Below are positions 6,975-12,713 of a stretch of DNA of 12,713 nucleotides, piece by piece. This DNA is from Campylobacteraceae bacterium (GTDB taxonomy: Bacteria; Campylobacterota; Campylobacteria; Campylobacterales; Campylobacteraceae). The notes under the pieces are model-generated. The model had not been told where the DNA came from and ran no database searches. It saw only the letters and a list, made by a program, of their open reading frames with translations. The translations under genes and the position numbers were made by a program. The stretch's first letter is position 1, and every line of letters starts with the position of its first letter. The stretch spans positions 1 through 12,713 of the forward strand of contig JAAYLJ010000192.1 in the NCBI GenBank assembly GCA_012521935.1, written 5' to 3'.

Positions 6975-8489
6975 CTAATGTCTTAATCTATAACTTAATG
7001 CTTCAATAATGTGAGAAGACTCTATTTTATCACTATTTTCAATATCTGCAATAGTTCTTGCTATCTTTAAGCTTTTATCCATGACTCTATAACTAAGCCC
7101 AAAGCGCGACGCAGCTTCATTTAAAATTTCTAATGCTTCCTTTGTGCAAATACAAAACCTCTCCATCTCATCTTTTTGAAGCTTTGCATTAAACTCTATT
7201 TGCCCTCTTTTTTTCTGTTTTTTAAAGGCGTTAAGTACTATTTGGTGCATAGTTTTTGAATCAAGCCCTTCATCGCTATCCTTACTCTCATCCATTTGAA
7301 TATGCAAATCAATCCTCTCAAGTAGTGGCCCAGATATTTTAGATCTATACCTAACAATCTCTGCCTCACTACACTTACAAGGAATTTGCAAACTTAAGCT
7401 ATATCCACAAGGACATGGATTCATAGCAGCTGCAAAAAGAATTTTGGTTGGATATAAAACTTTCATATTTACCCTAGAAATTAGCACTTGTCCATCTTCA
7501 AGTGGCTCTCGTAAACTCTCTAAAACCTGTCTTGAATAGTGAGGAAATTCATCAAAAAAAAGTATGCCATTGTGTGCTAAAGCTACCTCTCCAATCTTAG
7601 CGCTACTGCTTCCACCACCAAAAATTGAGGGCTTTGATGATGTGTGATGAGGACTTCTAAAGGCTCTTACTGCCTCAAATCCAACCTCTTTTTCGCCAAG
7701 AGATCTATGCGCAGCGCTCTCAAGTACTTCTTTAGTATTTAAAGGTGGCAAAATATATCTTAATCTTTTAATACTCATACTTTTACCGCACCCAGGACTT
7801 CCTTCTAAAAGCACATTATGAAACCCAGCCGAGGCTATCATCATAGCTCTTTTTGCTCTACTTTGCCCTTTAATATCCTTAAAATCAAGCGGATAATCAC
7901 TATTTACGACATAAGTTTTTTCCTCTATGATTAAAGGATTTTTAAAAAGTGGATCTTTTTCTGTATGTAAAAACTCCTCTTTTTTATCTTTATCTATAAA
8001 AAAAGATATAGCCTCTTCTAAACTATTTACCCCATAAACAGTTAGATTTGGAATGGTAGAAGCCCTTTTTGCAATGGAATAGGGGATTAAAACTTTTACA
8101 TTTTTTTTTGTAGTAGCTAAGGCTAAAAGTAAAGAAAATAGAGTTTGGGTTGATTTAACACTTCCATCTAATCCAAGTTCGCCAAAAACATAAGTCTCTC
8201 CAAGATCAAACTCTACATTTTGGAGGGCTATTAGTACTGCTATGGCTAGATCAAAATGGCTTCCCTCTTTTTTTAAATCTGATGGAGAGAGATTTATGGT
8301 AATTTTTTGAGCAGGGAATTTAAAGCCTATTTTTAAAAGCGCAGATTTTATCCTATCTTTACTCTCTTGAATGGATTGTGATGGAAGTCCTACAATGGAA
8401 AACCCAGGAAGCGCTCTAACAAAAGCAGACTCTACTTCTACTTTTTTTGCAAGATTTGCAATCAAAGTAGCACAGTTTAACTGTTTCAT
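6975..8489 (-). CDS. comM: YifB/ComM-family AAA+ ATPase (Mg-chelatase-like)
   Basis: The 504-residue length matches the family. ComM of Vibrio and Haemophilus is a hexameric helicase that promotes branch migration during natural transformation; that role here is inferred. Domain order: N-terminal ChlI-like domain (about 20-140: PGFSIVGLP, INLSPSDLKKEGSHFDLAIA); AAA+ core with Walker A GSPGCGKS (230-237), a HRSLG and RSPHHTSS segment (261-285), Walker B ILFFDEF (309-315) and GPLLERIDLHI with Arg392; and a C-terminal helical lid (SYRVMDKSLKIARTIADIE). A cysteine cluster, NPCPCGY...CKCS (Cys359, 361, 371, 373), looks like a small metal site and is a family feature. The start is 7 bp after def and has only a distant AGGA, suggesting coupling. 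An A9 run (8101-8109) lies in codons near residue 128. Confidence 0.93.
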   Translation of the reverse strand: MKQLNCATLIANLAKKVEVESAFVRALPGFSIVGLPSQSIQESKDRIKSALLKIGFKFPAQKITINLSPSDLKKEGSHFDLAIAVLIALQNVEFDLGETYVFGELGLDGSVKSTQTLFSLLLALATTKKNVKVLIPYSIAKRASTIPNLTVYGVNSLEEAISFFIDKDKKEEFLHTEKDPLFKNPLIIEEKTYVVNSDYPLDFKDIKGQSRAKRAMMIASAGFHNVLLEGSPGCGKSMSIKRLRYILPPLNTKEVLESAAHRSLGEKEVGFEAVRAFRSPHHTSSKPSIFGGGSSSAKIGEVALAHNGILFFDEFPHYSRQVLESLREPLEDGQVLISRVNMKVLYPTKILFAAAMNPCPCGYSLSLQIPCKCSEAEIVRYRSKISGPLLERIDLHIQMDESKDSDEGLDSKTMHQIVLNAFKKQKKRGQIEFNAKLQKDEMERFCICTKEALEILNEAASRFGLSYRVMDKSLKIARTIADIENSDKIESSHIIEALSYRLRH

Positions 8490-8496
8490 TTAAAGC

Positions 8497-9012
8497 TTAA
8501 ATCCTATTTCTCTTGCGCTTTTTAAACTCTTTTTCAAACTTTTTGCGTTTTAAGTATGAGAGCTTTTCGATAAATAGTGTTCCTTTTAAATGATCCATTT
8601 CATGCTGCATTGCAATGGCTAAAAGCCCCTCTAGCTCCTCTTCAATATACTCTCCAAGTCTGTTTTGGTATCTTACTTTTATATGGCTAGCTCTTTCAAT
8701 GTCCTCGTAAAATTCTGGAACGCTTAAACACCCCTCTTTATATACAGTTTTCCCATCTTTTTCTAAAATTTTAGGGTTTATAACCTCTTTTAAGTTTTCC
8801 TTATCTTGCACTCCATCTTCATCTACCAAATTTATAAGTAGTGCATTTAATGGAACAGCTACTTGAATGGCAGCAAGCCCAATCCCCTCGTAAGCTATCA
8901 TGGTTTCATACATGTCATCTAAAAGTTCATGTAAGTCTTTATCAAAGTTCTCAACTGGTTTTGAAACTTCTCTTAAAATCTTATCTGGATATGTTATTAC
9001 TTTTCTTATCAT
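8497..9012 (-). CDS. def: Peptide deformylase
   Basis: Metallo-hydrolase that removes the N-formyl group from nascent proteins at the ribosome exit. All three family motifs are intact in 171 residues: GIGLAAIQ (43-50); EGCLSVP with metal ligand Cys95; and QHEMDH with His137, Glu138 (catalytic) and His141. The C-terminal tail is very basic (KKFEKEFKKRKRNRI), as in many deformylases whose tail docks on the ribosome. The ATG at 9012 has AGGA seven bases upstream and lies 20 bp after the degenerate-GGDEF gene. It sits with tig and clpP, an arrangement recalled for Campylobacter and Helicobacter. Confidence 0.97.
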   Translation of the reverse strand: MIRKVITYPDKILREVSKPVENFDKDLHELLDDMYETMIAYEGIGLAAIQVAVPLNALLINLVDEDGVQDKENLKEVINPKILEKDGKTVYKEGCLSVPEFYEDIERASHIKVRYQNRLGEYIEEELEGLLAIAMQHEMDHLKGTLFIEKLSYLKRKKFEKEFKKRKRNRI

Positions 9013-9032
9013 TTTATTTTCCTATTTAGGAT

Positions 9033-10076
9033 CTATATCCCAATAGCATATATCTCACCCTTTTTCCCACTATTAGGTAGCGCATCAAGTGCAGAGCCTA
9101 AATACTCTTCTGTACTTTTATCACTTTTTAACTCCACTATTGAGAGCTCAATGTCTATATCAAGCTCCATTTCTGCAATAAAAAAACTTGTTGAATATAT
9201 AAGATCAGCTATCCTCTCACAAGCTTTTTTAGCACTTTCTAAATCTGTATGTTTCATTATCATTGCAAAAACACCATCACCATAGTGAGCCACAATGTCA
9301 CTTCTTCTTGATGTTTTTAAAAGAAGTTTTGCAATATTTCGCAAAAGGATAGATCTATCTCTACTATTAGTAATTTTACTTAAAGCAGCATCTTTAACCT
9401 TAAGCAACATAAGAGTTGTTGCATAGTTATATCTTTCTATACCTTCTCTCTCGCTTTCAAGGGATTTTAAAAGATACCTTTTATTATAAACATCATATCT
9501 TGAATCAAATATGGCTTCTTGTTCTATTGTCTTTAAAGTTGAGCCAGCTCTTTCATAATTGTCTTTTAAAGTAGTAAGCTGCTTGTCCATTAATGAGCCA
9601 AGCTTGTTTAAATCATTTTCAAAAACATTTATGACATTTTGAACTGCTAGCTGACTAGAACTAACCCCAAGTTCATCCAATCTTTTTTTAATGAAGCCCT
9701 TCATAACTGTTATGTTTTTGTAAATTGTAGCGATGGTTTGCATCATATTTTTAATCTGCCCAAAACCATCTTTTATCTCTTTTTCTAGCCTTGACCTATG
9801 TTCATCATCATTAGCATTTTCTATCTCTAAAAGCTCATTAATTCGTTTTCTAAATGAAAGAGATTTAGAATCTAATGCTTTTTCAAAATAGATTTGAAAA
9901 TTAATTGGTGTAGGTGGAATATTTTCATCTATTAAATTAGTAAGTACATCTTGGGAAAAGCTCTCTAGCTCTCCTCCTTTTTTTTCTGCCTCACTAGAGG
10001 TTTTACTAGGATCAGCATCTTTAACCGAGCCCCTAGTTAACGGACCTTTAATCTTATTTTTATCCAGCCTCACCAT
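9033..10076 (-). CDS. Degenerate GGDEF-domain protein, probable c-di-GMP receptor rather than cyclase
   Basis: Cytoplasmic 347-residue protein without membrane segments. Residues 1-43 are polar and probably disordered. Residues 44-185 are helical: the start (NLIDENIPPTPINFQIYFEK, 47-66) resembles the N-terminal motif of a class of diguanylate cyclases (PPTPENYALWYE type), and a long coiled-coil-like region follows. Residues 188-345 match a GGDEF domain (YDVYNKRYLLKSLESE, then RRSDIVAHYGDGVFAMIM). The signature is GDGVF (266-270) instead of GGDEF, and TLMLLKVKD lacks the usual metal-binding aspartate, so cyclase activity is unlikely. An RxxD (Arg257, Asp260) lies five residues before the signature, exactly where the inhibitory c-di-GMP I-site sits. 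No EAL or other output domain is present. It lies between clpP (18 bp) and def (20 bp), with a good Shine-Dalgarno (AAGGAG). The cellular role is unknown. Confidence 0.75.
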   Translation of the reverse strand: MVRLDKNKIKGPLTRGSVKDADPSKTSSEAEKKGGELESFSQDVLTNLIDENIPPTPINFQIYFEKALDSKSLSFRKRINELLEIENANDDEHRSRLEKEIKDGFGQIKNMMQTIATIYKNITVMKGFIKKRLDELGVSSSQLAVQNVINVFENDLNKLGSLMDKQLTTLKDNYERAGSTLKTIEQEAIFDSRYDVYNKRYLLKSLESEREGIERYNYATTLMLLKVKDAALSKITNSRDRSILLRNIAKLLLKTSRRSDIVAHYGDGVFAMIMKHTDLESAKKACERIADLIYSTSFFIAEMELDIDIELSIVELKSDKSTEEYLGSALDALPNSGKKGEIYAIGI

Positions 10077-10094
10077 ATTTACCCTCTCCTTGTG

Positions 10095-10685
10095 CTATTT
10101 TAAGCTTTTTTCCAAAACCTTATCTATCAGCCCATACTCTTTAGCTTCCAAAGAGCTCATAAAAAAGTCTCTCTCAGTATCCTTAGCTATTTTACTAACT
10201 TTTTGTCCACTGTTTTTAGCCAAAATGTCATTTAAAATAGATTTTAATCTTAAAATCTCTCTAGCTTGAATTTCAATATCAGTTGCTTGTCCTCTAGCTC
10301 CACCTAAAGGTTGGTGAATCATGATTCTAGCATTTGGAAGGGCATATCTTTTGCCCTTAGTTCCACAACTTAATAAAAATGCACCCATTGAGGCAGCTTG
10401 GCCAATGCAAATTGTGCAAATATCTGGTTTTATATAGTTTAAAGTATCGTAAATACTAAATCCACTCGTAATCACGCCACCTGGAGAGTTTATATATAAG
10501 TATATATCCTTATCTGGATCTTCTGCTTCTAAAAATAGAAGTTGTGCAACAATACTTGAAGCCACCACATCATTTATCTCACCACTTAACATGATAATTC
10601 TATCTTTTAAGAGTCTTGAGTATATGTCGTAACTTCTCTCACCTCTTCCAGTTTTTTCTATGACATATGGTACATAATAGCTCAT
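10095..10685 (-). CDS. clpP: ATP-dependent Clp protease proteolytic subunit
   Basis: Serine peptidase that forms the tetradecameric barrel working with ClpX or ClpA ATPases. The 196-residue length is normal. The catalytic triad is present: Ser99 in GQAASMGAF, His124 in ARIMIHQPLGG, and Asp173 in TERDFFMS. The IYLYINSPGG strand-loop (61-70) forms the oxyanion region, and GERSYDIYSRLL (15-26) is the N-terminal family motif. The start shares one base with the tig stop (TAATG), with AAAGGT seven bases upstream, so translation is coupled to trigger factor. No clpX or clpA lies in the window. Confidence 0.97.
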   Translation of the reverse strand: MSYYVPYVIEKTGRGERSYDIYSRLLKDRIIMLSGEINDVVASSIVAQLLFLEAEDPDKDIYLYINSPGGVITSGFSIYDTLNYIKPDICTICIGQAASMGAFLLSCGTKGKRYALPNARIMIHQPLGGARGQATDIEIQAREILRLKSILNDILAKNSGQKVSKIAKDTERDFFMSSLEAKEYGLIDKVLEKSLK

Positions 10686-11983
10686 TATTTACCTTTTTTA
10701 CTAAAAAGCATACTAAAAAGCTTATCTTCAACTAAAGCCATTTTTACAGCTGGCAAAATGCCTTGCTCTTCATACATTTTTATATAAGCTTTTGGATCTT
10801 GGCCTTGCTGCATCGCTTCATAATAGAGCACTTGCATAACCTCTTGATCATCAACTTTAATCTCATTTACCTTAGCAAGCTCATCTACAATAAATGTTAA
10901 TTTTACGCTTTTTGCAGCATCTTCTCTATATGTCTCTCTTTTTTCCTGAACTGCATCTGGGTTTTTCTTGAAGTTTTCAATCTCTTCATCTTTAAAAGTT
11001 TGCCATGCATTTCTAAAGCGCATATCAAGCTCATGTTCAACAATATTCTCAGGCAAATCAAACTCAAGCGCGTCAACTACAGCATCGATAAATTTTGGTT
11101 TTAGCTCTTCATTTAATAGTTTTGCAAACTTTTCATTTCTAATTTGCTCTTTAATTCTCTCTTCCAAAACTTCTACACTAATTTTTTCTTCACCTGGAAG
11201 TAGTTTTTTAAGTGTCTCTTCATCTGGGTTTTCTTGAATCTGCTTTTGCTGAATTTCATGTACTAAAACTTTAAATACTGCATCTTTTCCAGCAAGATGA
11301 GCAGCATTGTACTCTTTTGGAAATGTAACTTTTAAATCTTTTTTTTCACCAGCTTTAATGCCTATCATCTCATCTTCAAAGCCAGGTATAAACTGTCCGC
11401 TTCCAACTTCAAGCATATATTTTTCAGCTTTACCACCCTCAAAAGGCTCTCCATCAATAAAACCTTCAAAATCAAATATAGCAAAATCACCTTTTTTTAA
11501 CGCTCTATCTTCTTCTATTTTTTCAAGGGGAGCTACCATGCCAAGAAGTTTATCTTTTCGCTCTTCTACCTCTTTTTTACCAACTCTTGGGGTTGAGTAT
11601 TCAGGGATATATGCTTCATATCCTTTTGTATTTATGGTTGGTCTAAAAGATATTTTTACCTCAACATCAAGCCCATTTTCAACTCTTTCAAATTTATTAA
11701 ATTGTGGCTCTCCAACAACTGTATTTGCATCTTTTTTTAAAGATTTTAAAGATTCATCTAAAAGAGTTTGTAGCGCTTCTTGTTCCGCATCTTGTTTGAT
11801 TTTATCTCCAAATCGTTTAAGTACTACATTGTAGGGAGTTTTACCAGGTCTAAAACCATCGATTTTTACATCTTTTGCTAAATTTTTAGCAATTTTTTCT
11901 TCTTTTTGTTTAAGCAGTTCTTTTCCAATTAATGCCGATGCAATCGCATTTGCATCATTGGTCATTGTTGCTTTAATTTCCAT
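10685..11983 (-). CDS. tig: Trigger factor (ribosome-associated chaperone and prolyl isomerase)
   Basis: Chaperone that binds the ribosome exit and shields nascent chains. The 432 residues show the usual three parts: an N-terminal ribosome-binding domain with the GFRPGKTP signature (43-50); a central FKBP-type isomerase domain (about 160-245; FDFEGFIDGEPFEGG, IPGFEDEMIGIKAGE); and a long charged helical C-terminal domain (about 255-432) that forms the substrate cradle. The ATG at 11983 has AAAAGG six bases upstream. It is the first gene of the minus-strand run and diverges from folE. The promoter region is short (11984-12129). Confidence 0.97.
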   Translation of the reverse strand: MEIKATMTNDANAIASALIGKELLKQKEEKIAKNLAKDVKIDGFRPGKTPYNVVLKRFGDKIKQDAEQEALQTLLDESLKSLKKDANTVVGEPQFNKFERVENGLDVEVKISFRPTINTKGYEAYIPEYSTPRVGKKEVEERKDKLLGMVAPLEKIEEDRALKKGDFAIFDFEGFIDGEPFEGGKAEKYMLEVGSGQFIPGFEDEMIGIKAGEKKDLKVTFPKEYNAAHLAGKDAVFKVLVHEIQQKQIQENPDEETLKKLLPGEEKISVEVLEERIKEQIRNEKFAKLLNEELKPKFIDAVVDALEFDLPENIVEHELDMRFRNAWQTFKDEEIENFKKNPDAVQEKRETYREDAAKSVKLTFIVDELAKVNEIKVDDQEVMQVLYYEAMQQGQDPKAYIKMYEEQGILPAVKMALVEDKLFSMLFSKKGK

Positions 11984-12011
11984 ATAAAACCTTTTTTAAA
12001 AATTTTTTAAC

Positions 12012-12020
12012 AATATACCA
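12012..12020 (-). promoter_or_regulatory. Candidate extended -10 promoter for tig and the downstream run
   Basis: On the minus strand TGG-TATATT (12020 to 12012) forms an extended -10 element. Transcription would start near 12005, about 22 bases before the tig ATG. No good -35 is found at 16-18 bp, which is common in Campylobacterota. It is the only plausible promoter seen just upstream of the nine-gene run. Confidence 0.4.
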
Positions 12021-12029
12021 AAGTTTACC

Positions 12030-12115
12030 TTATCTAGGCTTGATATGAAATCTAAGTTGAATTTTGGGCTTAGTAAAGATAATTTTTTATAATCTAAAAA
12101 GGTAGCCTTAGATAA
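12030..12115. repeat. Imperfect inverted repeat in the tig-folE divergent region
   Basis: The left arm TTATCTAGGCT (12030-12040) is the reverse complement of the right arm AGCCTTAGATAA (12104-12115) except for one extra base. The arms are 63 bp apart and lie on each side of the candidate promoters, each reading AGCC(T)TAGATAA toward its own gene. It could be a pair of operator half-sites or chance in AT-rich DNA. Confidence 0.35.
12088..12093 (+). promoter_or_regulatory. Candidate -10 element for folE
   Basis: A perfect TATAAT preceded by a TTTTTT run, the layout common in Campylobacterota sigma-70 promoters, which often lack a clear -35. Transcription would start near 12100, leaving a leader of about 40 bases before the ATG at 12142. 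A second option, TAAAAT at 12113-12118, would give a leader of under 20 bases. Confidence 0.45.
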
Positions 12116-12131
12116 AATACGGGGTTGAAAT

Positions 12132-12136
12132 GAGGA
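12132..12136 (+). promoter_or_regulatory. Ribosome binding site that decides the folE start
   Basis: GAGGA lies five bases before the ATG at 12142. The in-frame ATG at 12130 overlaps this site and is preceded only by a poor GGGG match, so the downstream ATG is preferred. Confidence 0.7.
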
Positions 12137-12141
12137 CTGAA

Positions 12142-12713
12142 ATGAAAGATTCAAATAACTTTGAAAATGCTATAAAAACTATCTTAGAAGAGATAGGTGA
12201 AGATCCGCAAAGAGAGGGGCTTATAAAAACTCCTCTTAGAGTTAAAAAAGCATTTGAACATTTCACTAAGGGGTATTTGCAAGATCCTAAACAAGTTTTG
12301 GGTGATGCCCTTTTTTCTAGCGATAATAATGAGATGGTTTTGATAAAAGATATAGAGTTTTACTCACTTTGCGAACACCATCTTTTGCCGATAATTGGCA
12401 GGGCTCATGTTGCTTATATACCAGATGGAAAAGTAGTTGGACTCTCAAAAATACCTAGAATGGTAGATGTTTTTGCAAGAAGACTTCAAATTCAAGAACA
12501 GTTAACAGAGCAGATTGCTGAGGCAATTTATGAAGTGGTGAAACCAAAAGGGGTTGGAGTAGTGCTTGAAGCAAGACATATGTGCATGGAGATGAGAGGT
12601 GTCCAAAAAATTAACTCTTCCACCACAACATCTGCCCTAAGAGGACTTTTTATAAAAAATCCAAACACAAGACGAGAGTTTTTTTCACTCATTAATTCGC
12701 CAAATGGAAAATC
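12142..12713 (+). CDS. folE: GTP cyclohydrolase I FolE, 3' end outside the window
   Basis: First enzyme of pterin/folate synthesis, and of queuosine precursors in many bacteria: GTP to 7,8-dihydroneopterin triphosphate. The visible 190 codons carry the diagnostic residues: SLCEHHLLP with Cys77 and His80 (zinc) and His79 (catalytic); the GLSKIPRMVDVFARRLQ segment (100-116); RHMCMEMRGVQK with His146 and Cys148 (third zinc ligand); and a STTTSALRG segment (160-168). This is the zinc-type FolE, not the FolE2 (type IB) form. The start is set by the Shine-Dalgarno at 12132-12136; an in-frame ATG at 12130 would add four residues. Homologues are about 190 residues, so only the last few codons should be missing. 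It diverges from tig, the same arrangement I recall in C. jejuni. Confidence 0.95.
   Translation, partial: MKDSNNFENAIKTILEEIGEDPQREGLIKTPLRVKKAFEHFTKGYLQDPKQVLGDALFSSDNNEMVLIKDIEFYSLCEHHLLPIIGRAHVAYIPDGKVVGLSKIPRMVDVFARRLQIQEQLTEQIAEAIYEVVKPKGVGVVLEARHMCMEMRGVQKINSSTTTSALRGLFIKNPNTRREFFSLINSPNGK

Noticed and set aside
9978..9985. A8 run followed by GGAGG-like sequence in the degenerate-GGDEF gene, considered as a programmed frameshift or internal start
   Set aside because: The Shine-Dalgarno-like sequence lies downstream of the slippery run rather than upstream, no start codon follows at a suitable distance, and the zero frame continues through the whole conserved domain.
11307..11834. 175-codon open frame on the plus strand, with 10968-11237 similar
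   Set aside because: Both are antisense to tig, have Ser/Phe/Pro-rich composition typical of shadow frames, and show no domain or ribosome site; tig itself is unmistakable.
1..12713. CRISPR arrays, insertion sequences, prophage or attachment sites next to the tRNA genes
   Set aside because: No repeat-spacer pattern, transposase, integrase or direct repeat of a tRNA 3' end was seen; every large region is explained by intact core genes.

Overview
The window looks like a chromosomal segment from a low-GC, AT-rich member of the Campylobacterota (former Epsilonproteobacteria). The evidence is the A/T-rich codon use, the epsilon-like protein sequences, and a gene order (tig-clpP-def with folE diverging, and comM, nnr and purN nearby) that, from memory and unverified, resembles Campylobacter jejuni and Helicobacter pylori. 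A selenium-type yedE/tusA cluster suggests a respiratory, possibly free-living relative, but the genus cannot be fixed from sequence alone.

Layout. (1) Positions 1-2251, plus strand: the 3' part of a tightly coupled selenium-metabolism operon: YedE-type membrane transporter (5' end outside the window), TusA/YedF-like carrier, class-V PLP aminotransferase (cysteine desulfurase or selenocysteine lyase type) and a DUF3343 protein. The last three genes are joined by ATGA overlaps. (2) Positions 2315-2770, minus strand: a five-gene tRNA operon, in transcription order Pro(UGG)-His(GUG)-Arg(UCG)-Arg(UCU)-Leu(UAG). All encode CCA, and a near-consensus sigma-70 promoter lies at 2812-2840. (3) Positions 2880-11983, minus strand: nine closely packed genes, in transcription order tig, clpP, a degenerate-GGDEF protein, def, comM, nnr, purN, a MATE transporter and thiG. 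Gaps run from 33 bp to overlaps of up to 19 bp, which suggests one long transcript or a few overlapping ones. (4) Positions 11984-12141: a short divergent intergenic region with candidate promoters for tig and folE and an imperfect inverted repeat. (5) 12142 to the end, plus strand: folE (GTP cyclohydrolase I), nearly complete but running off the window.

How the genes fit together. The tig-clpP-def group covers birth and death of proteins: trigger factor and deformylase act on nascent chains at the ribosome, and ClpP degrades proteins. Nnr repairs damaged NAD(P)H, while PurN, ThiG and FolE serve purine, thiamine and folate/pterin synthesis. ComM is a DNA-processing AAA+ ATPase linked to natural transformation. 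The plus-strand cluster probably imports and hands on a selenium or sulfur species for selenoprotein or selenium-cofactor synthesis.

Most of the window is ordinary core genome. The item most worth following is the protein between clpP and def. It has an N-terminal helical region like that of known diguanylate cyclases and a GGDEF domain whose active site is destroyed, yet it keeps an RxxD I-site at the exact canonical spacing. This suggests a c-di-GMP receptor rather than an enzyme. No CRISPR array, insertion sequence, prophage or clear novel defence system was seen.
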